Shown: piece after piece, positions 23,484 to 34,917 of the stretch
Numbering within the stretch: position 1 is the first letter of the stretch
How the letters are laid out: each line of letters begins with the position of its first letter
From: Saturnia japonica
Taxonomy: Eukaryota > Arthropoda > Insecta > Lepidoptera > Saturniidae
Assembly (NCBI GenBank): GCA_033032175.1
Contig: CM065304.1
Span: forward strand, 11,532,001 to 11,596,000
Direction: 5' to 3'
DNA: 64,000 bases
Made by a program: the position numbers and the translations under genes
Notes under the pieces: model-generated
The model's database searches: none
The model's input: the letters and a program-made list of their open reading frames with translations, nothing else
What the model was told of the DNA's origin: nothing

Positions 23484-23782
23484 ATACGGTATGGATCTTA
23501 ATGGTGCAAGAAGAAAAAATGCGACTCGGGAAACGACAAGCACACTTAAAGCGTGGCTTAATGAGCATAAGAAGAATCCTTATCCTACAAAAGGAGAAAA
23601 AATAATGCTCGCAATTATCACTAAGATGACCCTAACACAAGTGTCGACATGGTTCGCAAACGCGCGTCGCCGGCTCAAAAAAGAGAACAAAATGACATGG
23701 GAACCGAGAAACAGGGTCGACGATGATGACAATAATAATGATGATGATGATCATAAAAGCAACGACGGAAAGGATGCTCTAG
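23484..23782 (+). CDS. ara/caup-like: Iroquois-class homeobox gene, homeodomain exon (internal coding exon)
   Basis: This exon encodes a sequence-specific nuclear transcription factor domain of the TALE superclass, Iroquois family. Translation from the acceptor (pyrimidine-rich tract then CAG at 23481-23483) gives [12 protein letters not shown], then a complete homeodomain at about 23506-23688. It has the TALE three-residue loop extension (NPYPT) and recognition helix [13 protein letters not shown]. After it comes MTWEPRNRV and an Asp/Asn-rich acidic stretch. The donor is AG|GTACGT at 23783, leaving phase 1. Near-identity to known Iroquois homeodomains is recalled knowledge. The [10 protein letters not shown] lead favours araucan/caupolican over mirror, which as I recall has YDLAARRKN. 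The apparent Met at 23440 lies in the intron, so it is not the start. Upstream exons are not seen in this window. Confidence 0.96.
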
Positions 23783-23997
23783 GTACGTAACAATATATTG
23801 TAGATTTATAACAGTATTAAATAATGTAACGCACAAGTAAAATGATGTATAATGCCTTAACCTGTAAACTTTTTACAAATATCCTGTCAAAAGTAATTAT
23901 TTTGAAGAGTCTTTCTTTACCTTGTTCTTTACAATAAAAATATCAATATTAATGAATTCACGCAATGAACGCATTTTAAAAGAAAATTTCATTCTAG
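23783..23997 (+). other. Short phase-1 intron of the Iroquois gene
   Basis: The 215-bp intron runs from GTACGT to a CTAG acceptor. Joining the last base of the upstream exon (G) to AT downstream restores an Asp codon, giving KDAL-D-GKDSG with an open frame on both sides. The intron interior is AT-rich with in-frame stops. The boundaries are inferred from splice consensus and frame and have no transcript support here. Confidence 0.9.
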
Positions 23998-24512
23998 ATG
24001 GTAAGGATTCAGGGACTGGCTCCAGTGAAGACGGTGATCGACCACAGCAAAGGCTTGATTTATTGGGACAAAGGACTGAGTCTGAATGGTCAGAGTCTCG
24101 CGCTGACAGTGGGCCAGAATCACCTGAACCTTATGAAAGGCCTATTCATCCAGCTTATCAACATCTACCATCACGTGCTCCACCCGGTAGTACGCCTGCT
24201 TCTGCCAAGCCGAGAATATGGTCCTTGGCTGATATGGCGAGCAAAGATGGTGAAACCCCAACGCCACCACCATCCGCTTCCGCGTTTTACCAATCAGCTG
24301 CAGCGGCGGCGGCAGCAAGGCTTGCCCATCCCTACAGCCGGCCTGAACTATATCGAGGATTGTATCACCCTACTCATCCCGCGGACGTAGCGCTCTTTGA
24401 ATACTCGCGCTCGCTGGCTCTTGCTGCCCCAGCTCCTGCACCTCCAGCACCGTCACCATCCTCATCTTCTACATCCTCGTTGGCAGAACCGCCACCACCT
24501 CCTCGTGCCTGA
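23998..24512 (+). CDS. ara/caup-like: Iroquois-class homeobox gene, terminal coding exon
   Basis: This exon supplies about 171 C-terminal residues and ends at TGA 24510-24512. In order they show: an acidic/Ser-rich segment (GSSEDGD); SRADSGPESPEP; the Iroquois-family motif KPRIWSLADMA at 24207-24239; a Pro/Ser spacer; a run of eight Ala; LAHPYSRPELYRGLY; and a Pro/Ser/Ala low-complexity tail ending in PPPPPRA. In the family the KPKIWSLA-type motif lies C-terminal to the homeodomain, as here. GC content rises sharply against the AT-rich surroundings, as expected of coding sequence. Overlapping long frames at 23998-24390 and 24397-24600 are shadows of this exon. The C-terminal part, about 270 residues in total from the homeodomain on, looks intact. 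Confidence 0.95.
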
Positions 24513-26281
24513 CCACCAGCCCCTCGCCCGCCGCTGGCGCATCGACAATAAACGCGATCTCCTGATGACAGCCGCGAGGGCCTCCTCAGCCTGTAAATAG
24601 GTATAGACTAATGATATTTATATACATATATTATATGTATGTATACATACGTATAAATACGTGATAATATATAATATGCACCTGTAGAGAAGTTTAGTTT
24701 TGTGATAGTGGCCTGTGTGGTAACCGTCGATGCCGCCGTGAGGTTGACAACTCCCAAACGACGTTGACGCCCGCGCCCGTGCCGACGCGCCCGTGCCGAC
24801 CGACCGACAATACTAGGTGCTAATAATACACGTCGAACCTTGCGATACGTTGATGTAGTTATTAATTGGAGATGGTTAAAACGAAGTGATTAATTTCAAA
24901 AATAGGTATTAATATGTGTTACGTTTCGTTTAGATAGACAACAGTGTTCTAGGCTATTATTTTTTATGTAGTGTAAATTATTATAATTTGCATATAATTA
25001 TTATATTCTCCTTCATATTTAGTGTCTAATTACGTCCAGTGTTTTGTTTGATAGTTCCGTACAGATATCTAAACATTCGAATTTTAATATTTATTAATAC
25101 GAGGTCAGTAGTTATCGTAAAGTGTCTTTATTGTAAGTTTTACAGCTTAATAGCAATAATCAGATTTGTTGAGGATTTAGTACCTATAAAAATCTGTAAT
25201 TTCTAGTCAAAAGACTATGATTGTCTATGTTACATGTTTATAAAATTAAATTCCTATTTCTTATAAAATATCTTTAAAGTTAATCATTAGACAAGGGCTG
25301 GCGCCTGGCAAGGTAGACTATATCTATTGCATCTAAATATCTCATCACTTCTGTCAGATGATAATAGAAAGGTTTAATGGAATTCTATCATATAGAACTA
25401 AATTAAAATAATTATTGATTTTTAATAACTCGTATTGATGATTTCATTCAGAGGGACCAACGCAATTTTTACCTGTAAAAATTATTTTTACACAATCTTG
25501 CAATGCTCTTTTTGTTTAGAATCCTACAAAAGAATTAGGATAAAATTCGGCATACAGATATTATGTTATCTGGATTAAATTATTAAAGGATACGTTTTAT
25601 CCCGGTAAACATCCAATTCTGAAGTCCACGCAGACAAATTCATGAGCAGAAGCTAGTATTGAATAAAACTTTGATTTTTAGAAAATCGTGTTAAATAAAA
25701 TGTCTTTATTGTTTAGTATTTAATGTAAGCTATTTTAAAGAGATTTAAATAGGTAATATATTCATTCAATTCTATACTTTGGTTATTATTTACAGTTTAT
25801 TTCTACTATAAAATGTACATGTACAATATACCCAGGCACGTGTAAAGAATAATTTTATATCTATAAGAATGATTTCAAATACATGTTTTTTTAAAAATTA
25901 TAACACAATTATTATCTTTTGTTGTTAAATGTAATAAAAATCTTTAGCCAGCCAGCCCTGATTAACATCTAAATTTTTATACCGTCGTCATCTTTGTCAG
26001 TATATTATTATAGTTATTTGAGTTAAGAATATAATGGCCTTGTATGATTGTAAAAGTTAAAAGAATGTAAAGTTATATTTGTCAAATTGTTTTCAATAAT
26101 TTTATTTAGGGTACTGTAAAATATTTTTTCTTCAATATTGTAGAGACTGAAAGTCCAAAATTGAGTCTATAGTTTGTACATATTTCACTGTTGTAATTAT
26201 ATATTGTATTGATATCGTAAATATTTAAGAGAGGTAAATGCAATAAACTTTTCTGTATTAGCAATCCTTTTAATGTAAATA
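24513..26281 (+). other. Probable 3' UTR of the Iroquois gene
   Basis: This AT-rich stretch follows the TGA. Candidate poly(A) signals AATAAA lie at 24547, 25694, 25933 and 26242, and which are used cannot be told. TGTAAATA, matching the Pumilio element TGTANATA, occurs at 24592 and 26274. A GC-rich patch at about 24720-24810 contains a tandem 14-bp duplication (GCGCCCGTGCCGAC twice) followed by CCGACCGAC. A palindromic AT stretch (ATACATATA-T-TATATGTAT) lies near 24620. A fragment of a dispersed repeat sits at about 25560-25665. The 3' boundary is only a guess, at the last strong signal. Confidence 0.6.
26242..26247 (+). terminator. Candidate distal poly(A) signal AATAAA
   Basis: AATAAA is followed within 30 bases by a T-rich stretch. 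It is the best-placed distal signal before the sequence turns into a transposon (26712 onward). Alternatives are 24547, 25694 and 25933. Confidence 0.4.
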
Positions 26282-26711
26282 AATATACGGATGAAAGACG
26301 TCATTATTCAATATAGTTACGTAAACAACGAAATATTGTTCGAACATAGAAATAATGTGAATTATACTTGTCTACATAGTATTTAAAAAACTTTGTTTTC
26401 TTCAGACTTATTTCGCATATTTAATTGATTGACGTTTACTATTGCTACTATTTTTTTAATTTTAATTTTGTGTTTTTAAACATTAATTGTATAACAAAAC
26501 TGAATTAATTAAATACCATTATTTTCGTTAATTCAAACGTCTTTTTACCGTTTTCGAAAAAGGTGTGTGAATAGATGCAATAAAATTTAATACAGAAATA
26601 ATATTTTGCCATTTTATTTTATGAATTGTACTGTACATAATGTGTAAGTATTTTAAAAGTCTTAATAACAGCTGAAACCCCAGGATTTAAACAACTTTCT
26701 ATTATCGCTAG

Positions 26712-27141
26712 TAAAGGGCCCGACTGACAAATAGTTTACCTACAGTAGTTCGTCTGATCAGTCGGCATTCCGTCCAAAGTAAGTATATTCCACTCATTAA
26801 GCGATTCTTGCTTGCCGGCAATGGTCGAATATCGGCTCTGTTCTCTGTCCATATCCACTCACAAGCAGGTGGCTGCCGGAAGCGATAGCCGGCAGTCGCC
26901 TGTTCAATAGTGCTGCAGATCGTCAGTTCACAAAATACACCGGTAACTGCAAGTGTGTGTTTCATTTGACCTTGAGGTTACGGACTGTCCGGCCGATACC
27001 TGTCGATTGAGACTCAGGTGGCCGAGGGCCACACATTCTCATTTCGCTTAGGCCGTCAATCCAAAACCATATAAGAAATTGTAAGTGTGTGATTTATTAC
27101 GATTAACTAACAGACCAACTGTTAGGCAGTGGGGCCCTTTA
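26712..27141. mobile_element. MITE with degenerate TAAAGGGCCC inverted ends
   Basis: The left end TAAAGGGCCCGACTGACAAA and the right end (reverse-complemented) TAAAGGGCCCCACTGCCTAA agree at most positions. The 430-bp interior includes GGACTGTCCGGCCGATACC, a motif I recall from common lepidopteran MITEs. The - strand frame at 26708-26965 inside is incidental. The element lies just beyond the 3' UTR. Confidence 0.75.
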
Positions 27142-27199
27142 GTTTATAATACTCTTGAAATCGGCTACATTTATACAATAAATATATTTTTAACTTCTG

Positions 27200-27500
27200 A
27201 CACAAAAAGAGGGGTGTTATTTAGAGTTGGAGTTTAACGTGTATATCTGTGCGTCTGTCTGTGGCATCGTAGCTCACAAACGGCTTAACAGATTTGATCT
27301 ACTTTTTTATGTTTGAAAGGTGGCTTCATCGAGAGTGTTGTTATCCATGATCCAAGAAAGTCTATTCAGCTTTGAAGATTATCAGCTCTTTTCTAGTTAA
27401 TAAATGGATGTGAGCGTCTTCCACATGTCTGATTGAGCCAATATTTGGTATTCTGTTACTTCAATTATATTAATAAAACCTTGACCAGATGCGGCTGCGC
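27200..27500 (+). repeat. Probable dispersed repeat fragment
   Basis: GGGGTGTTATTTAGAGTTGG, GTCTGTCTGTGGCATCGTAG and ACAAACGGCTTAACAGATTT have the look of a known lepidopteran repeat. There is no second copy in the window to fix its ends. Confidence 0.4.
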
Positions 27501-28427
27501 CATCCGGTATATGTAGGATACCTAACTCCTAACACCACCCGCAGCAGAGGTATCGTGTTTAGACTCATTGAAATGCTCTCAATGAACAGGTTACTTTTAA
27601 GTCAGGGGTTTAATCAATTCTCAATTTGCCTTGTTTATATTGTACAAGGTAAATTTAAATTACAAGAATTCTTAAGTTTTCTTCACTGCTTTAAGTCTTT
27701 GATAGCCTATTATGTAAGACGTCTTCTTTTATTAATATCGTGACTATAAAAGTAACTTTGCATAATATATACATAATTATGCTTAATCATAAAGGTAAAA
27801 AAGTACCACAAATCAGTACAACACTATACTTACCCTAAGTATAATAATTCATTCTCAAGCGATTCTCAATGTATTGGGATTCATAAATATTTTTCAAATA
27901 TATCTGAATAGAATAAAATGTGAGGCCGTTGGTGTGTTATCGCCTTTTGCTGTCAAGCTAGCTTATTTTATATCGACCGTAGGTGTCTTGTTACTAAAAT
28001 GACAAAGTCACCTGTTTCCGGCTACCTATTTATTACATACATATATGTCCTTACACTTATCTGTTTTATTGGAAATATATTCAAGAAGTGCCGGTAGTTA
28101 TTCAGTAACATAATACAATAATTAAATCCTCTTCCATATAAATCTATGATATATTTGTCAATATGCTAATCTAAACCAAAAAACGCACTTAAAATATAAA
28201 GTATTAGCAACGGCCCGCGACCTACTTCGTGTTAATTATAATATTGCATTTAATAAAAATAGAAAGACAATATCATTCAGTGATAATGTAGCTTCCTAAT
28301 TGAATCAGTAAGTTCAAAGATTACTTCCTACAATGCTTACTTTCTATACAACGGCGTCCACCGAGAGATCGTAATCCGTCGACGGTCGCGGCTGTCATGT
28401 CATGGTCATTCATTTAACTGGATATGT
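27501..28427. other. AT-rich stretch, minor repeat remnants
   Basis: A repeat head (CGGCCCGCGACCTACTTCGT) occurs at about 28210. No gene is seen. Confidence 0.35.
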
Positions 28428-28625
28428 ACAGGCTGATCCCGAAAAGTGACACGCAAAAGCGAGTCACTATGACGAATTCTTCACCACATGCCAGGTGGTC
28501 GCAACCCTGTCGGGCAAAGCAGCCCTACAACCCCGCTATCGTCATTTCCTCGTTCGATGCTCAGTAAGGTGCACCGTGTGCAGGTGAGGTTGGCTCGGGC
28601 GTCTCAATGCTGAAGATGTAATTCG
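28428..28625 (+). repeat. Dispersed repeat family G copy
   Basis: It matches 7260-7460 in block order (GAGTCACTATGACGAATTCT, TTCACCACAT, AGGTGGTCGCAACCCTG). GC is higher than its surroundings. Confidence 0.5.
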
Positions 28626-28878
28626 ACAACTCTTACACCCCAATAATAATATTGTACTCACTTCTCTCTATTAGTAGTGTATATTTAGTATAATATAGGG
28701 TTCTTTTCATTTGATGTGTTCCTAAAGTAGTAGGTACTACTGCTGTCGAAATTTAAAAAAATTACGAACACTGCTGAACTAACATATATTTTATATGCTA
28801 TATAGACATATTACAGGGACAACAGTCTTGTAATGAAAAAATTTGTTTAAATCATTAAGTACAATATATATATTATAT

Positions 28879-29740
28879 ACTGGCGACCCGCCTCAACTTC
28901 GCACGGGTACAATTTACAAAGTGGTATATTTTATATTCAAAAAAGCCTGATTTAGAGTTTACAGTTTTAATATTGACAGGTACCATAACTGCCTCATTAG
29001 CCCATTGGTCATAAACGCGAATGCTATACTCGAGGTTGTAGGTTCGATTCTCAGCTCCAGCAGAGTGATATTGGGTTTTTCTATGAAATTTTCAGTAGCA
29101 GCTAGGAGTTTGGGTTTATGCCTCATTAATGGCAATAGGCTCGCCCCCTATTACATGGGACCTAAAACATACCCGGTGAACTGTGGGTGTACACCTCTGC
29201 GCTCTGCCTAACACTTCGGGGATACAGGTGTGATGGTATTTTATGTTACTTCATAGTTACGAATAGTGCGCTTAGCTCGCGTTGCCCAATTTATCATCGG
29301 TTTTATTTAGGTAGGGTTTCTTTGGTTGCGAATAATTTTGAATTCGTGATATCTTCTACAGTATTCATTGAAATGGAAAACTGTTAAAGATAATTTTAAT
29401 CTATATTAAATACCCAAGTATACTAATGAACTTATCTGGATAAAGATTAATATTGTATTAGAGAAAATAGCTTCACAAATAACGTAATATTTTTAATTAT
29501 TATGTTGAAGATAATAATGATTACTGTGAGTCAACCTTAGCAGATAGATATGTACTATTGCGAACTCTTCTCTAGGATTTTTGAAGAACTACAATTCTTT
29601 ACAACATTATTTTGATGTATCTCAGAAGGTTTGACGGCTTGATTACAAATAATTGAATTTTCTCTACTATACAAAATTTAATTGGAATGTATTGTATATA
29701 TAACTCTAAATGTTAGTGAATACCGCATTAAATCTGTTTT
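28879..29740 (+). mobile_element. Composite repeat family C, + copy, with internal SINE
   Basis: The head is CTGGCGACCCGCCTCAACTT, then TACAATTTACAAAGTGGTAT and GATTTAGAGTTTA. From about 28990 to 29245 a tRNA-like SINE follows with GTAGGTTCGATTCTCAG (B box like) and TATTACATGGGACC. The tail then reads GTGCGCTTAGCTCGCG through GGAATGTATTG. The same three-part order occurs reversed at 42480-44105 and 53995-55045. The outer element is probably a non-autonomous DNA or Helitron-like repeat. Confidence 0.75.
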
Positions 29741-30169
29741 TTTTTGTGGATAGATCTATGAAAATTGGCTTTTATCAATTAAATTAGCAAGTAAAAAAGA
29801 AGGGTCATGACGTGAGTAAAGCCGCGGTAAAAGCGCTAGTATATGTATAAAAAGGCATTAATACTGATATAACAGTTAATGGAGGACAATGGAATATGAA
29901 AACTTGTTGTGCCGACTCTAATTAAGTGTATACGAATGTAGAAAACCGTTATAGAACATTGTTGATTGTTTAAATAATCTAAAAATAAATTATCTATAAA
30001 TAAATGAAAAATATTTTTAAATAAATCGTTAATTACTAGTTTTAATGGCACTCTTTCTTTCGTCAGATGCATCATACACAGAACCTAATTACGACAACCG
30101 TGTCAACATCTCTTAAGTATTAACTAGATTGTAACAATTTTAGAATACAAGCGTATCAATAAATCTATC
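29741..30169. other. AT-rich stretch without recognised features
   Basis: No gene or bounded repeat is seen. Confidence 0.35.
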
Positions 30170-30470
30170 AACGATCACCGCTGGAGCCGTATATATCTAG
30201 CTCATCTCACCATCTGCCTAATTAGACATCAAAGCTCTTCAATGGTAAATACTTTATAATGAAATTGCACAAATTTTCGCTAACGTAATTGGGACGAAGT
30301 CTAACAAAATACACATAAATCATCAATGTAAAGTGCTTTGATGTGACCGTGTCCGGAATGACGTCACATGGCATGATATGTCGTACATTCATTATTTGTC
30401 CAAGTATACTAGATGAAAGGCGACCATAATATAAATAAACAAATCGTGTGAAGCACAACCTATGACGGCG
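30170..30470. promoter_or_regulatory. Candidate cis-regulatory block with a perfect CRE-type site
   Basis: Non-repetitive DNA with TGACGTCA at 30359-30366 (palindromic CREB/ATF-type site), CCTAATTAG at about 30219 (homeodomain type), and AAAGCTCTTC / TGCTTTGATG patches. No coding meaning is found. Regulatory function is inferred only. Confidence 0.3.
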
Positions 30471-31194
30471 TTAAAAGGACTCATGACTGTATATTATATT
30501 GGAATTCATGATGCTCAAATAATACTTTCGGTCTCACATTTGAAGTGAGTGCATTTTAATGAAAATTTCCGTACAGTGTTACTATTTTAAACGTAACTTT
30601 TAATTTATACATTGATTTTGTAGAATTAGAGATTATTAGTAAATTTAATTATGTCTAGTATTTATTTAATGTAATTATATAAAAATATGGGAATTGCCAT
30701 TCAACACATGCAATAGAGTAAATATACGTAATCTCTGATCAGGTATCTATCTAATACTATAAAGTGAGCAATTCTTTTATAAATGTATATATATACAAAT
30801 GGTTTCTCGAAAACGGCGTCAAGGTTTTTACTATAAATTAAATGCATTCATTTGATTTTTTAAGTTTTGTGGTTACAGGTATATATTTTAAATAATTTTA
30901 GTGATTAATGCAACCAATACCGAAACATACAACCCAAAAGGGCCAGTGGATAATAGGTTAATACTCTCTAAGGACCGAGTTAGGACGTCCTATATGACAG
31001 TTTTTTTTTTAGATCTGACTATACTGTTAGCCTTAGGGGCCCTGAAGCCGCTGCGGCTTTTACAGCTACACGGGACTTGGGATTATATGCCAGTGCGTGT
31101 TAATGCTACTTATACACACTATGCCAGTAGCTCGGCCGACTGGTTCTTGCCGCGGGTACGCCGCATGCACACTATTATAATTTTTTATAGAAAG

Positions 31195-31510
31195 TAGGTA
31201 ACAAACAAGTATGCGGTCCACCTAATGGTTCCACAGTTACCGCAGCCTTTGAACGTTTCAACACCAGAAATATCACATGCAGGTTACCAATCCTTTACAA
31301 ACCTATTCACTCCCCTTTTGAATAATCCCATACTGTAGTCCCCTGGGAAAACCTAAGCAGGCTCGTTCCACATCCGGAGCGCTTGTAGAAGCAAAATCCT
31401 GTGAAACCAGACGGTCTGCGACCATTTAGGTTCCTGGGTGTGATGATGGTGAAGCTGCAGAAATCAGCAGTAAGCCGCGAGTATCATTTGACATTTCAGT
31501 TAAAACAATT
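31195..31510 (+). repeat. Dispersed repeat with GCGGTCCACCTAATGGTT head
   Basis: TATGCGGTCCACCTAATGGT, ACCGCAGCC, AACACCAGAAATATCACATG and GGTGTGATGATGG are hallmarks of a common lepidopteran repeat. Related head fragments lie at 40042-40100 and 57590-57720. Confidence 0.6.
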
Positions 31511-31611
31511 GCAAGCATGAAGCGCGACGCGGCCCTTCGTTATTTGCGGCAAGCCCGTCGGGTTAGACAACCGCGACAGTTAGACGGCCTAGCCTATGAC
31601 GGCATAGTTTT

Positions 31612-32020
31612 TTACATTCAGTCAAAAAAGTATCGGGAATTTGTTTATTGTTCCATATTATTATTATTTTTTTGGGTTGGTTCAACTGTTTTTCATTTTG
31701 GCGCGGAGTTTAAGTTACATCTGTCATTAATTCGAACAAAAAGACCAGATTTGTGGAAAGAAAATTCTTGGATTTTGCACCACGGTAATGCGCCTTAGCA
31801 CAAGGTCATCATTGTGAACTCAACAAATACAAATACATACCATCGAGCAACAACCTAATTCACCAGATATGGCTTCAACCGACTTCTTTCTTTTCCTAAA
31901 CTTAAATTACCACTTCGTGGCACCCGTTTTCTTTGAAGGCGATAAAAAGAATTTGGATGAATAACTAACCTTTCTGTGTATTATTGATCTTTTCCCGGTA
32001 CTTTTTGGACAGAGTAGTAT
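31612..32020 (+). mobile_element. Internally deleted mariner retaining a transposase fragment
   Basis: The left end CAGTCAAAAAAGTATCGGGA and the right end (reverse-complemented) CTGTCCAAAAAGTACCGGGA form an inverted pair around about 400 bp. Inside, KRPDLWKENSWILHHGNAP is the mariner second catalytic region, with the essential Asp of HHDN changed to Gly. Then KLKLPLRGTRF can be read after frameshifts. The rest of the gene is deleted. This is a third mariner type in the window. Confidence 0.8.
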
Positions 32021-33984
32021 ACTGTGTCTATGTAGTTTTACCAACTACAAGCATTGCTACGTTGCGGCACAAATTGATGTAGCGGTAGATCATCTGCAGT
32101 CGAACCTGTGTAGAAACTTTACTAATCGGTTATCGGTCTCTATAAGCACAATGCAATAAGTCTATCATAATTTTACGCTAATTACTAAATTTAATAATTT
32201 TATCACAAACACAACTTAATACAATTCATGTCAACTAATAAATTTTTCTAATATGTACGTACGTACACCTGAAGAATAAATGAAATACACATTTTTCATA
32301 ACTTTCAAAATACTTAATTAGTGTTTCATATTCTTTCACTTTCTAAACACGAAAATAATTTTATTTTAATAATAACATTTGAAATATTTAATTTAAGAAT
32401 TATACAAATTATTAAAATAATAATAAAAATACGTAATGTAACATATGGACATAGGATATAGGTATCACAATTACTACACACTCTTCTACTCTCCAGCAAA
32501 GATTTTTCATAAGTTACCTTTTCCATTCACCAGTAAATAAACCAGTGGTTTTATTTAATATACGAACAGTAATTATTACTCATGTAACAATATTATCTGC
32601 GATTGTTTGTGCTATGAAATTTCTCAAAGCTAATTAAGAATTTTAAACGGTGACTCATTTTAAACTTAGCTTATAATTCAATTACAAACTCTCACACAGT
32701 AATCACACGTTATTGTCAACTCGAGATGCTCTCTTTGTTGTACCTACTTTACCGGTCCGTATCACCGTTCATTCGTTCCGTACAATAAAGTTATCGAAAC
32801 GATTCATTAAATAAAAGCAAATTCTAACGTCGTCACATAGCAAGCATAGCACGTAAGTGACTTGAGTATTTCATTCAAAATCGTGAGAGCGATATATGCT
32901 GACCGAGAAGAACTGATGGAAAAAAGACTTTACTTATTTTTACAATGACTCTGTGAGAGCAACGTGTTGTGTAAATAGTCCTACATGTTTCTGTAACAAA
33001 GAAATCTTAATAGCCGATGACGGGCAAAAGTCAACATAACAATCTACGGGTTGATTGCTCATAATTCTGTGTGTATACTTGGACGTAGACGCTTGGTAAT
33101 AAAGCCCACTTCCTTCTGATTTAGCGTTAAAGTTTACAAAGGCTCTCGAAAATTTGTAAGTTATGTTTCTGTTTATAGGATTAGCATAAAACATGGTTAT
33201 CTATTGCATATTTGGTTACTAAAGCGTTGTTCGAATGTTCTGACACAGACTCACTGCACTAAAGATAGGACATTTAAATTTGAACTTTAGGTCTCATTAT
33301 TTACAGATGTTTTTCGCAATGCCAATAGGAACATCCTTGAGGCAGGAATTCCGATTTGCGGCGGCGACTGCTATGCCATCTAAAATATTGGACATCTCCA
33401 TCTCGGTTGCTGTTTTGCTCTTTCTTTGGTCACAAACAATGAGTCGGGATCGTCAAGGGAATGTATGCATACTTTAAAATACGTTTAAACTTTTCTCCCC
33501 ACGTGGATAGTAGCATATTCATATGTGTACGTGTTTTCTTTTAGATAACAATCATCATCATTTATAATTCAATTATAAATTTTATTAGTCTTTATGAAAA
33601 TATTTTAAGCATTATACAAATTATTTGAGTTTCTATTGTAACGTAATTTTCAGCAATGTGTACACATTATTAACAGCTAATTATTAATTCATAGTTCAGG
33701 CAGTCTTCTTTCCATAACAATACATTTAGTAATCTTACAAACCTAATGAATATTATAATATTATATTTCATTTGCCACATAAATTAAAAATTACTTATCC
33801 TGTATTAACACAGAGTTCAAAGTTGTATTTTGTCTGTGCCTTAAGCATGATTCAATAAGGTTTGCAAAAACAATGCAACCTTTTAATTTTATTGATTTAT
33901 TATTTAAAATTGCAAGTTATACACATAATAAAACAGCTTAAATATATAGATGGTTAATTGAATATTGATATAAACATATAATGC
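32021..33984. other. Long stretch without genes
   Basis: Mostly AT-rich. 32650-32880 and 33280-33480 are more balanced but match nothing known to me. The small frames here have no recognisable domain. Confidence 0.35.
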
Positions 33985-34215
33985 GGGGGGTCAGATCGAT
34001 TGTTGGACCCGATGTACTACGTGGTGACGCTTTGGTCTACGTTGGCAGTGTGGAGACGATTTAATTTATTTTATTAGACAGAATAGATAATTTCAAAGTT
34101 TCATGTTAAAAAATGTATAGATTAAAAGTGGTTCATTGCGATCGCAACCACCTTATACATAGAAATAAAATAAACATCATTACAGTGACTTTATTTTGGG
34201 TACTAGTACAATCAA
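33985..34215 (-). repeat. Possible degraded relative of repeat family G
   Basis: GCGATCGCAACCACC followed by TTACAGTGACTTTATTTTGG resembles the reverse of the GTCACTATGACG / GGTGGTCGC arrangement at 28460-28510. Identity is weak. Confidence 0.35.
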
Positions 34216-34917
34216 TCAGTCAGACACACACTCATAAACTTTTAAAAAATATTTACTAAGACTTTTCATATCAGCCAGGCGAACTTTAAAAAAAATTATT
34301 ATTATCATAGTAAAATACCACAGTTTAGAAACACCAAGACTAAAATGTTCCCCTGCCTACATTGACATTCTCATTTTTAATTTAACAAAAAGATTGTATG
34401 AATTTTGTTAATTAGACGCCTTCTTTAATATTTACAGAACAATAAAAAAGGCAGAGTGTTTACGAACTTATTTCTAATTGACAAACATACATTTACACCC
34501 ATAAATTCTGGACACGTTAGTGACAAATCCACTATAACATCATAGATAGTAACCAAATTACAGATATCCTCCAACTTTGCTAACTTTGCTATTGTTTTGG
34601 TTAGAAATTTAATTATCATTTGAACCATAGACTAATGTTTGGTTTCCGCTGGCGCTTCATCTAGATACCACGCTATCTACAAAGAATAGGTTCTAGAAAT
34701 TCGGCAACATAATATATTGTGTGTAGTGACAATATAAAATGAAGCTTCTCAATGTGATAGTATTGTAAGCATGATACTGACTCGAGTACTCCAATGCGGC
34801 GTAGTTTTGATTGCCATATTTTTAAAGTACGCCGACGGTATCTACCAATCATTATTTTTTTCAAACAGATTCAGGCACGATTTTTCTTTACTTGACTAGT
34901 AAGATGAAAGTGAAATC

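Noticed and set aside
23998..24390. 130-codon frame overlapping the terminal Iroquois exon
   Set aside because: It is an out-of-frame shadow of the exon; the spliced phase selects the other frame, which carries the family motif.
24397..24600. His/Leu-rich 67-codon frame at the gene's 3' end
   Set aside because: Low-complexity shadow of the Pro/Ser-rich coding tail and start of the 3' UTR.
26708..26965. 85-codon - strand frame
   Set aside because: It lies inside the TAAAGGGCCC-ended MITE and crosses its terminus.
28990..29070. Possible tRNA gene
   Set aside because: A and B box-like words are present but the cloverleaf is not closed and the sequence continues into the SINE body. The same unit recurs at 16, 43.9 and 54.8 kb.
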